Below, in pieces: positions 27,687 to 35,054 of a DNA stretch of 64,000 bases. The DNA lies in NCBI GenBank assembly GCA_017626325.1, contig JAGAIZ010000066.1, forward strand, positions 1 through 64,000, written 5' to 3'. A model generated the notes under the pieces. The model had not been told where the DNA came from and did no database searches. It saw only the letters and a list, made by a program, of their open reading frames with translations. Numbering within the stretch: the stretch's first letter is position 1; every line of letters begins with the position of its first letter. Position numbers and translations under genes: made by a program. The DNA comes from Lachnospiraceae bacterium (GTDB lineage Bacteria > Bacillota > Clostridia > Lachnospirales > Lachnospiraceae).

Positions 27687-29831
27687 ATGGACGTAAGTCA
27701 GTATCTCGAGATTTTCCTTGATGAAACAAATGAACATTTACAGAACTTAAATACCCAGATTCTTTCTCTGGAGCAGGATCCTGAGAACATGGATACGATC
27801 AACGAGATCTTCCGCGCGGCGCATTCCTTAAAAGGTATGGCGGGAACTATGGGTTATAAGAGAATGCAGACCCTGACGCATGATATGGAGAATGTATTCT
27901 CGGAGGTTCGAAACGGCAATATTAAGGTGAATGCGGGCATGATAGACGTGCTGTTCCAGTGTCTCGACGCGCTGGAAGAGTATAATACCAATATCAGAGA
28001 GAGCTCTGACGAAGGCACCAATGATAATGAGCCTCTGATCAAACAGTTGAACGATATCATGAACGGCGGTGAAGCGGCAGACAGCGGTGCGGCTAAGGAA
28101 GCTAAGCCTGAGGCTTACGCGGCGAAACCGGAAGGAAAGGACGCGGACAAAGACAGCGGGGAAGGCAGAAAATGGCTGGATATCACCTTGAACGATAATC
28201 AGCAGACTGTCTTAAGAGAGGCTGTCAAACAGGGTAAGAAAGTATACGGACTGACGGTAAAGGTACATGAATCCTGTATCCTGAAAGCAGCAAGAGCGTT
28301 TCTGGTATTTAAGGCGATTGAGGAGAACAGCGAAATTATCGTTTCCAATCCTTCCGCACAGGATATCGAGGATGAGAAGTTCGAACTGGATTTCAGTCTG
28401 GTCGTTATATCCGATGCGTCTTTGGATAAAGTCATTGCCGCAGCAAAGGGCGTGTCTGAAATAGAAGACGTTCTGGGCGGCGTTATGGATATCGAGGCGG
28501 CTTCCGCAGCAGAGACGCATCAGGACACAGCAGCTTTAGCAGCGGGAACTGTTATGGAGACCGCAGCGCAGACATCGGCAGAAGAAAGCACGGCGCAGAC
28601 ATCAGTACCGGCAGCGACAAGCGCGCCGCCTGCGGCTAAGAAAGCGCCTGCGAACAAACCGGCAGCGAATAAGCCTGTAGTAAACAGGACCGTCAGAGTC
28701 GATATCGAGAAACTGGATACGCTGATGAATCTGGTGAGCGAGCTGATCATCGCCAAGAACTCTCTCGTATCAGCTTCCGCGATGTCCGGTACTTCCAGTC
28801 AGGCGGTCAATGAGCAGATCGAGTACTTAGAGAGCGTTACGACGTCTCTGCACGAATCTGTTATGAAAGTTCGAATGGTGCCTATTGAGAGCACAGTAAA
28901 TAAATTCCCGCGTATGGTCCGCGATCTGCAGAAGAAGCTGGGCAAGAAGATGGAACTGTACATGTCGGGTGAAGATACCGAGTTAGACCGTACCGTAGTA
29001 GACCAGATCGGCGATCCTTTGATGCATCTGCTCAGAAACGCCGCGGATCATGGCCTTGAGTCTGCGGAAGTGCGTAAGGAGAGAGGTAAGCCGGAGGTTG
29101 GTTCTATCTTCTTAGACGCTTATCAGGACGGCAATAACGTTGTGATTGAAGTGCGGGATGATGGTAACGGTATCGACACGGAGGCAGTTAAGAATAAAGC
29201 GATCGAGCGCGGCGTCATCACACCGGAACAGGGCGAGAACATGAGCGAGAAGGAGATTACCAATCTCTTATTCAACGCCGGATTCTCTACTGCCAAGGTA
29301 GTATCTGACGTATCGGGCAGAGGCGTAGGTCTGGATGTGGTGAAATCCATGATCGAATCCTTAAGCGGCGAGGTAGAGGTGAAATCCAAGCTGGGAGAAG
29401 GCAGTTCATGGATTATCAGGCTGCCGCTGACACTGGCTATTATTCAGGCGCTTATGGTGGATATCGGCAATGAGAAATACGCTATCTCACTCGGCTCTAT
29501 TCAGACCATCGAAGATATTTCACCCGCTGACGTGAAGCTGGTGCAGGCTAAGGAAGTGATTCAGTTAAGAGATCTTGTCATTCCGCTTATCCGTCTCAAT
29601 GAGATCCTGGATATTGAGAGCAAGAAAGATCCCAATGAGAATCTGGTGGTGGTTATCGTTAAGAAGGGCGACAAGTATGCCGGATTAGTTGTGGATGAAC
29701 TGATCGGACAGCAGGAGATCGTTATCAAATCACTTGGCAAGTATATCAGTAAGTGTAAAATCATCAGCGGCGCGACAGTCCTTGGCGACGGCGAAGTGGC
29801 ACTGATTCTGGACGCTAATACACTTATTTAG
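27687..29831 (+). CDS. cheA: Chemotaxis histidine kinase CheA
   Basis: CheA phosphorylates CheY and CheB in response to receptors. Domains of the 714-residue product are HPt (1-105, phospho-acceptor H46 in FRAAHSLKG), a P2 domain (about 155-270), and an Ala/Pro/Thr-rich linker (about 275-330). The P3 dimerisation helix pair (330-400), HATPase (about 400-565, with HLLRNAADHG, GDGNGI-type and GRGVGLDVV motifs) and a C-terminal CheW-like domain complete it. All catalytic motifs appear intact. Confidence 0.97.
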   Translation: MDVSQYLEIFLDETNEHLQNLNTQILSLEQDPENMDTINEIFRAAHSLKGMAGTMGYKRMQTLTHDMENVFSEVRNGNIKVNAGMIDVLFQCLDALEEYNTNIRESSDEGTNDNEPLIKQLNDIMNGGEAADSGAAKEAKPEAYAAKPEGKDADKDSGEGRKWLDITLNDNQQTVLREAVKQGKKVYGLTVKVHESCILKAARAFLVFKAIEENSEIIVSNPSAQDIEDEKFELDFSLVVISDASLDKVIAAAKGVSEIEDVLGGVMDIEAASAAETHQDTAALAAGTVMETAAQTSAEESTAQTSVPAATSAPPAAKKAPANKPAANKPVVNRTVRVDIEKLDTLMNLVSELIIAKNSLVSASAMSGTSSQAVNEQIEYLESVTTSLHESVMKVRMVPIESTVNKFPRMVRDLQKKLGKKMELYMSGEDTELDRTVVDQIGDPLMHLLRNAADHGLESAEVRKERGKPEVGSIFLDAYQDGNNVVIEVRDDGNGIDTEAVKNKAIERGVITPEQGENMSEKEITNLLFNAGFSTAKVVSDVSGRGVGLDVVKSMIESLSGEVEVKSKLGEGSSWIIRLPLTLAIIQALMVDIGNEKYAISLGSIQTIEDISPADVKLVQAKEVIQLRDLVIPLIRLNEILDIESKKDPNENLVVVIVKKGDKYAGLVVDELIGQQEIVIKSLGKYISKCKIISGATVLGDGEVALILDANTLI

Positions 29832-29851
29832 TCAGAGGGAGGAACAGCGGT

Positions 29852-30304
29852 ATGGAAGAATTGAAAGTAGCTAGTGAAACCACACAGTTCATTGTGATTC
29901 AGCTTGGAGATGAACAGTATGGCATCGACATTAAATACATAGACAATATCGTCAGAATGCAGCATATCACCAGAGTGCCTAAGGTTGACGCTTATCTCAA
30001 GGGCGTGATCAACCTTCGCGGCGAAGTAATTCCTGTTATGAGCATTCGTATTAAGATGGGCTTAGAGCCGGATGTGGAAACGAAATCCAGCCGGATTATT
30101 ATTCTGAAAATGGAGCAGCAGGGTACGATTGGCATTATCGTAGACGAGGTAAAAGAAGTAGTGACGCTGGAGAATGACCAGATTGAGAAGATTGCATATG
30201 ATTCCAAAGATGAGAAAGACAATTTCCTGTGCGGAATCGGTAAATGTGACGGCAGCCTGATTTCTCTGCTGGATCTCAATTCTGTAGTTCTCGAGAATGT
30301 TTAG
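29852..30304 (+). CDS. cheW: Chemotaxis coupling protein CheW
   Basis: CheW couples CheA to chemoreceptors. The product of 150 residues is a single CheW domain with VIQLGDEQYGIDIKYI, the KGVINLRGEVIPVM motif and IVDEVKEVVTLE, all typical. It is placed directly after cheA with a good GGGAGGA ribosome binding site. Confidence 0.96.
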   Translation: MEELKVASETTQFIVIQLGDEQYGIDIKYIDNIVRMQHITRVPKVDAYLKGVINLRGEVIPVMSIRIKMGLEPDVETKSSRIIILKMEQQGTIGIIVDEVKEVVTLENDQIEKIAYDSKDEKDNFLCGIGKCDGSLISLLDLNSVVLENV

Positions 30305-30315
30305 GAGGAACCGTA

Positions 30316-30930
30316 GTGGGTGAAATTACCTTAGAAAGAATGTCTGATGAATATTTTGACGTTCTCAAAGAGCTTGGAAATATTGGCGCAGGCAATGCAA
30401 CCACCGCATTGGCGCAGATGATGCAGTGCAAGGTGGATATGTCGGTTCCGCAGGTAAAATTGCTGGAATTCAAAGAGTTAGGCGAGCTGATGGGCGGCGA
30501 GGAAATGATCATGGCGGGTATCTATCTCGGTATCGAGGGAGATATCACGGGAAGTATTATGTTCCTTTTGGAAAAAACAGCCGCGAGACATCTTGTCAGT
30601 AAATTGATGGGAATGGCGCCGGAAGGAGAAGACTTCTCCGAGATGGAGCTTTCCGCATTGAAAGAGGTAGGCAATATCATTACAGGAGCGTATCTGAACT
30701 CCCTGTCCGGTTTGACTAATCTGGTCATATATCCTTCCGTACCGGATTTGTGCGTAGATATGGCGGGCGCGATCTTAAGCGTGCCCGCAATCGAGTTTGG
30801 CGCGCTTGGCGATAAGATTTTATTAATTCAGACGCAGTTTTTTGATGAGATGGTTCTTGACGGGTATTTTATCCTCATTCCTGATCTGGCGTCATATGGC
30901 AGAATATTATCAGCACTGGGACTGGACTAA
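30316..30930 (+). CDS. cheC: CheY-P phosphatase CheC
   Basis: CheC dephosphorylates CheY-P and works with CheD. The product of 204 residues starts at GTG 30316 after AGGAGGA. Both active-site motifs are present: VLKELGNIGAGNATTAL and ALKEVGNIITGAYLNSL, each with E-x-x-N. It precedes cheD, its partner, as in B. subtilis. Confidence 0.96.
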   Translation: MGEITLERMSDEYFDVLKELGNIGAGNATTALAQMMQCKVDMSVPQVKLLEFKELGELMGGEEMIMAGIYLGIEGDITGSIMFLLEKTAARHLVSKLMGMAPEGEDFSEMELSALKEVGNIITGAYLNSLSGLTNLVIYPSVPDLCVDMAGAILSVPAIEFGALGDKILLIQTQFFDEMVLDGYFILIPDLASYGRILSALGLD

Positions 30931-30969
30931 GCATCACACTGATCAGTGTAAACAGGAGATAGCAATGGT

Positions 30970-31455
30970 ATGGGCAATGTGATAAAGGTCGGTATGGCCG
31001 ATTTAAATGTGTGTGTCAGTCCTGATAGTATTACAACGTTAGGACTGGGATCTTGCGTCGGGATTGCACTTCGTGATCCGGTTACGAAGATTGGCGGACT
31101 GGCACATATTATGCTTCCGGACAGCACATCAATCCGTAATAATGCGAATATTCCTAAGTTTGCAGATACGGGAATCGAGGAATTGGTTAAGCGGGTAGTG
31201 GCTAAGGGCGCCAACAGAGGGCGCCTGGTAGCCAAGATCGCGGGCGGCGCGCAGATGTTTGCATTTCAGAGCAAGAATGAGATGGTTCGTGTCGGGGAAC
31301 GGAACGTGGAAGCAACGAAGAAGAAGCTCGCGCAGCTTAAAATTCCGATTTTGGCGGAAGACACAGGAAAGAATTATGGCAGGACCGTTATCTTCTATCC
31401 GGAGACCGGAGATTTCGTGATTCGGGCAGTTGGCAAGCAGGAATATATGATCTGA
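30970..31455 (+). CDS. cheD: Chemoreceptor glutamine deamidase CheD
   Basis: CheD deamidates receptor glutamines and binds CheC. The product of 161 residues contains the catalytic Cys in LGLGSCVGIALRD and the catalytic His in GGLAHIMLPDS, followed by the typical KIAGGAQMF and GGDxGKNxGR-like (EDTGKNYGRTV) segments. Start ATG 30970 has a GGAGAT site. It ends the che block, just before two genes leading to sigD. Confidence 0.95.
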   Translation: MGNVIKVGMADLNVCVSPDSITTLGLGSCVGIALRDPVTKIGGLAHIMLPDSTSIRNNANIPKFADTGIEELVKRVVAKGANRGRLVAKIAGGAQMFAFQSKNEMVRVGERNVEATKKKLAQLKIPILAEDTGKNYGRTVIFYPETGDFVIRAVGKQEYMI

Positions 31456-31488
31456 CCGGAGTAAAGATAAGGGTGGAAGGAAAAGAAA

Positions 31489-31911
31489 TTGGCTATTGAA
31501 GAGATAAACACCAGGGAAGAAAGCGCCGGAAATGTTCCCGATGGCGATGTGGATAATCCTGTAGAGCAGGAGACACCGGCACAGAGAGAGGCAAGAGAAA
31601 AGAAAGAGGCGCAGGAGAGGGAAGCAAAGGCCAGAAAACGCAGGCTGATCCCTCCTTTTGTCATGTTATTCGCAGGGGCGGTTACAAGCATTACCATGAG
31701 AATTCTTCATTATGAGATGAAGACGATGCTGATTGTTCTTCTGTGCGTTCTGGTAGGGTTCTATATTGCGGGCTGCATCTTTAAGACGATGCTGGACCGA
31801 TTCGAACAGCAGATAGAGGAAGCGGCAATGGAGAATGGAGAAGTGATCGAGAAAGATTCTTCCACGGAAGAGGCAGCGCGGAAATCGGAAGTGAATGAAA
31901 AGGGTGAGTAG
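31489..31911 (+). CDS. Small membrane protein between cheD and sigD, function unknown
   Basis: A protein of 140 residues from a probable TTG start (31489) with a GGAAGG site 8 bases upstream. It has a highly charged N-terminal half (Glu/Arg-rich, about 1-50), two predicted transmembrane helices (about 53-70 and 75-97) and an acidic coiled-coil-like C-terminus. I do not recognise a family. The stop codon overlaps the region of the sigD start, so it is probably co-translated with the sigma factor; a flagellar role is inferred from context only. Confidence 0.7.
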   Translation: MAIEEINTREESAGNVPDGDVDNPVEQETPAQREAREKKEAQEREAKARKRRLIPPFVMLFAGAVTSITMRILHYEMKTMLIVLLCVLVGFYIAGCIFKTMLDRFEQQIEEAAMENGEVIEKDSSTEEAARKSEVNEKGE

Positions 31912-31919
31912 TGTTACCT

Positions 31920-32702
31920 ATGGATGAAGCAGGCAGAAAAAAACTCTGGGACGAATATGGAAAAACGAAGTCTCCTGAGATAAGGGAAAATATCATATTG
32001 GAGTATGCACCTTTAGTAAAAGTCGTCGCAGGCCGTCTCAGCATGTATCTGGGATATAATGTGGAGTATGAGGATCTGGTAAGCTATGGGATTTTCGGAT
32101 TGATTGACGCGATCGATAAATTCGACTGCCTTAAGGATGTTAAGTTTGAGACGTATGCCAGTCTTCGTATCAGGGGAGCGATCCTCGACCAGATTCGGAA
32201 GATGGACTGGATTCCCCGTACGATCAGACAGAAGCAGAAGAAGATCGATATGGCGATCAAGGAGATTGAGGCGAAATACGGCAGGAGCGCCACAGATGAA
32301 GAAATCGCGGTGAGTCTTGGTATTTCTGACGACGAATATCTGGATTGGCAGTCACAGATGAAAATCACGAATGTGGTATCTCTCAATGAATTCCTGGAGC
32401 AGGGCAGTGAGGTGCCCAATGAAGCCAACCGCTCTAAAAGTTCCCAGTTTGACAGTCCGGAGGAAGTGATAGAGAAAGACGAGTTGAAGAAGATTCTGGC
32501 GGAAGCTTTGGACTTGCTTACGGAAAAGGAGCGAAAGGTTATCTTATTGTATTATTATGAGGATCTGACGCTGAAGGAAATTAGCAATATCCTGGAGGTT
32601 TCCGAATCCAGAATATCCCAGCTTCATACAAGAGCGCTTCAGAAGATGAGAGGCAGGCTGGGGAATTATATCGGTATATTGACTGATACGGACAGCAAAT
32701 AG
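31920..32702 (+). CDS. sigD: Flagellar sigma factor SigD/FliA (sigma-28)
   Basis: An RNA polymerase sigma factor of about 260 residues for late flagellar and chemotaxis genes. Region 2 contains YAPLVKVVAGRLSMYL, LVSYGIFGLIDAIDKFD and FETYASLRIRGAILDQIRK, which are diagnostic of FliA/WhiG sigma-28 factors. Region 4 ends with LKEISNILEVSESRISQLHT. ATG 31920 is used; GTG 31911 is also in frame. As in B. subtilis, sigD lies near the distal end of the fla/che cluster. Confidence 0.96.
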   Translation: MDEAGRKKLWDEYGKTKSPEIRENIILEYAPLVKVVAGRLSMYLGYNVEYEDLVSYGIFGLIDAIDKFDCLKDVKFETYASLRIRGAILDQIRKMDWIPRTIRQKQKKIDMAIKEIEAKYGRSATDEEIAVSLGISDDEYLDWQSQMKITNVVSLNEFLEQGSEVPNEANRSKSSQFDSPEEVIEKDELKKILAEALDLLTEKERKVILLYYYEDLTLKEISNILEVSESRISQLHTRALQKMRGRLGNYIGILTDTDSK

Positions 32703-32788
32703 ATGAAACCGTATGTAAAAGCGCACAGCAAAGAAAGTAAATACAAATAGAAGAGCAGAGAAAGACAGACGCAATAGAAGAGGTAGAT

Positions 32789-34378
32789 ATGAACGGTTAT
32801 TTCAGATTGATTAACGGTGAAGGAAAGACAGGAATAAAGCTGATACCGCCCACGGGAGACGGCAAGGCGATAGATATGAATGACGTGGTTGAATACCTGT
32901 CGATGAAGGGCTGTAGCTGTGACCTGCCTGCCTTAAAGAAGGCTGTTGATGCAGCGGCTAAGGCAGAAACAGTGATCGTGCTGGAGCACAAGACCAGATT
33001 TGCGGAACGCGAGTGCTATAAACTGACGGTTACACCGGATAAAATGCAGGCTTACGCCAAATTCTATGCCGCTTCTGTGGGCGGTGAGAATATGACCGAG
33101 GAAGAAATGCTGAAAGATCTGGAGATGAAAGGCATTACATGCGGCATTAAGCGCGATGTGATTGCAAATTTCTTCCGAAAAAGGGAATACTGTGAAGACA
33201 TTCTGATTGCGGAAGGAACTGCTCCGCAGCAGGGTAAGGACGCCTGGATCGAATACAAATTTAACACGGACAAAAAGGCAAGACCCACGTTAAACGAAGA
33301 CGGCAGCGTGGATTTCTTCCATTTAAATATATTGAATCACTGTGCGAAGGGCGATGAATTGGCTGTACTGCACCCGGAGGTGCAGGGAATACCGGGTGAG
33401 AATCTGTTCGGAGAGCAGATTAAGCCTGGCGACGTCAAGAAAGAGAGCTTGAAATATGGTAATAATATTGAGATCTCTGAGGATAAGACAATATTGACTT
33501 CTATGGTCAATGGCCATGTGGAACTGGTGGAAGGCTCCGTATTTGTATCGGACGTGCTGGAGGTTGAGAATGTAGACAATTCCACCGGAAATATAGACTA
33601 TGACGGCAACGTGCAGATCAATGGCAATGTGGGTACTAATTTCTCCGTCCGGGCGCAGGGAGATATTATGGTAAAGGGCGTAGTAGAAGGCGCATCTCTA
33701 TGGGCAGGAGGCAATATCGTCATTGTCAGAGGAATGAACGGAATGGGCAAGGGCATTCTGCAGGCGGAGGGCAATATTATTGCGAAATTCCTGGAGAATG
33801 CTACTGCGGAGGCAAAAGGCTACGTCAGCTCAGAATCAATCCTGCACAGCAAAGTTACGGCCGGTGAGGAAGTGAACGTGGATGGCAGGAGAGGTTTCAT
33901 TACCGGTGGAAAGGTTTGCGCTACAGGAAGCATTAATGTTAAAACACTGGGGTCTGAGATGGGAGCCGATACGGTAGTGGAAGTAGGCGCCGATCCCAAG
34001 ATCAAGGAGCGTATCGCGCAGCTTCAGAAGCAACTGGAGGAGGATACGAAGATGCTGGAATCTATTCAGCCGATCTTAGTATCTACGAAGCAGAAGATCG
34101 CGCAGGGCGTGAAGCTGACCCCCGATCAGTTAAAATATGTTCAATCGCTTGTACTGGCGAATCAGCAGAAGACAGAAGCGGTTGCCGCTGCAAAAGCGGA
34201 ATTGGAAACATTAAGAAAACAGGCAAATGATACCAGCAATACCATGGTAAGAGTAAAAGGGATGGTATACCCCGGCACGAAGATCTGTATCGGAGATGTG
34301 TCGATGGTGGTACAGAAGATTTCGCATTACTGCCGTTTCATTAAGGAGCGCGGAGATGTGAAGATGGCGCCGCTGTAG
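32789..34378 (+). CDS. FapA family protein (DUF342), flagellar assembly protein A-like
   Basis: A soluble protein of 529 residues. The centre (about 215-400) is a beta-helix-like run of repeats, such as IDYDGNVQINGNVGTNFSV and IMVKGVVEGASLWAGGNIVI. A coiled coil follows (about 408-470) and a small C-terminal beta domain. This is the FapA/DUF342 architecture, which also resembles polymer-forming bactofilins in its repeats. FapA homologues are tied to polar flagellar assembly in some bacteria; the role here is inferred from its place after sigD. Confidence 0.85.
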   Translation: MNGYFRLINGEGKTGIKLIPPTGDGKAIDMNDVVEYLSMKGCSCDLPALKKAVDAAAKAETVIVLEHKTRFAERECYKLTVTPDKMQAYAKFYAASVGGENMTEEEMLKDLEMKGITCGIKRDVIANFFRKREYCEDILIAEGTAPQQGKDAWIEYKFNTDKKARPTLNEDGSVDFFHLNILNHCAKGDELAVLHPEVQGIPGENLFGEQIKPGDVKKESLKYGNNIEISEDKTILTSMVNGHVELVEGSVFVSDVLEVENVDNSTGNIDYDGNVQINGNVGTNFSVRAQGDIMVKGVVEGASLWAGGNIVIVRGMNGMGKGILQAEGNIIAKFLENATAEAKGYVSSESILHSKVTAGEEVNVDGRRGFITGGKVCATGSINVKTLGSEMGADTVVEVGADPKIKERIAQLQKQLEEDTKMLESIQPILVSTKQKIAQGVKLTPDQLKYVQSLVLANQQKTEAVAAAKAELETLRKQANDTSNTMVRVKGMVYPGTKICIGDVSMVVQKISHYCRFIKERGDVKMAPL

Positions 34379-34437
34379 AATGACAGATTAAAGAGCGGGC
34401 TGTTTGCGGCGTTAGACGCTGCGGAATGAGGATTGAT

Positions 34438-34752
34438 ATGGCGATAGGATTTGTGGAAATGCAGGGGCAGATTACGAGAGCCCAGGATTTTACAACGATC
34501 AAGCATAACGAAGATACCAAAGGGATGGTGGAACAGGCGAATGTGGGACAGCAGATGACAAGGCAGATAGAACGTCAGGTCAACCGCGTCAATAAAGGAG
34601 AACAGCCTGAATATCATAACCGTAAGTTCGACGCCAAGGATAAAGGAAGCAATGAATATCATGGCGACGGCGGCAAAAGCAGGAAGGATAAGCAGAAGGA
34701 AGCAGATGGAAAAGTGCTTCTTAAGGGAGTCGGCAATGCCGATTTTTCCTGA
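34438..34752 (+). CDS. Small hydrophilic protein of the flagellar cluster, function unknown
   Basis: A protein of about 104 residues from ATG 34438 (TGAGGA site upstream; ATG 34426 is an alternative). It begins MAIGFVEMQGQITRAQDFTT and is rich in Gln, Lys, Asn and Gly. It has no membrane segment or known domain that I recognise, and the C-terminal half is likely disordered. It sits between the fapA-like gene and the tandem RNA modules. The ribosome binding site and position suggest a real gene; the function is open. Confidence 0.65.
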   Translation: MAIGFVEMQGQITRAQDFTTIKHNEDTKGMVEQANVGQQMTRQIERQVNRVNKGEQPEYHNRKFDAKDKGSNEYHGDGGKSRKDKQKEADGKVLLKGVGNADFS

Positions 34753-34770
34753 TGAGCTATATGGAGGATA

Positions 34771-34897
34771 GGTTGAAAAATCACACTGATGTGCTGATTT
34801 TTCAACCGACAATTTGAGTCAGAGCCTCAAATTGCCTTGATCGCAGTCGGAAATCTGACATTTCCGACGCGTGTCATCGCAATAAATTGCTCTGACA
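34771..34897 (+). ncRNA. Structured RNA module M1 (candidate pseudoknot or switch), first of a tandem pair
   Basis: Four consecutive hairpins. H1 is GGTTGAAAAATCACAC, loop TGAT, GTG, a bulged C, then TGATTTTTCAACC (34771-34807). H2 is CAATTTGAG / CTCAAATTG (34810-34834). H3 is GTCGGAAAT / ATTTCCGAC (34846-34868). H4 is TGTCA-TC-GCAAT, loop AA, ATTGC-TC-TGACA (34872-34897). The loop region GTCAGAGC of H2 (34818-34825) is perfectly complementary to GCTCTGAC in the 3' arm of H4 (34889-34896). Pairing is seen directly; that it acts as RNA is inference, supported by module M2. Confidence 0.65.
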
Positions 34898-34906
34898 TGT
34901 AGGATA

Positions 34907-35038
34907 GATTGAACAATCACTCTGATGAGCTGATTGTTCAATCCCAAATTTGTGCCGGAGCGTCACAAATTTGTCTGATGGCAGATGAGAAACCGCCTGC
35001 GCGGATTTCTCATCGCCCCGTCGCGTAAAACGCTCCGG
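34907..35038 (+). ncRNA. Structured RNA module M2 (candidate pseudoknot or switch), second of a tandem pair
   Basis: Same plan as M1 with different bases. H1 is GATTGAACAATCACTC, TGAT, GAG, bulged C, TGATTGTTCAATC (34907-34943). H2 is CAAATTTGTG / CACAAATTTG (34945-34973). H3 is GATGAGAAACCGC / GCGG-A-TTTCTCATC (34984-35014). H4 is CCG-TC-GCGT, AAA, ACGC-TC-CGG (35018-35038). The H2 loop CCGGAGCGT (34955-34963) is perfectly complementary to ACGCTCCGG (35030-35038), which ends 3 bases before the GGAG of the next gene. Both modules are preceded by AGGATAG. Confidence 0.68.
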
Positions 35039-35041
35039 AAT

Positions 35042-35054
35042 GGAGATTAGTATG
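35042..35054 (+). promoter_or_regulatory. Ribosome binding site of the SwrB-like gene, next to module M2
   Basis: GGAG at 35042-35045 lies 6 bases before ATG 35052 and only 3 bases after the last paired base of module M2. This site decides the start over the in-frame ATG 35040 and could be occluded or exposed by RNA folding. Confidence 0.65.

Noticed and set aside
32704..32751. 15-codon frame after sigD (ATG AAA CCG ...)
   Set aside because: Too short, no ribosome binding site, no sign of conservation.
34771..35038. CRISPR array
   Set aside because: The units are about 130 nt, differ in sequence, and have no identical repeats alternating with unique spacers; no cas genes are near.
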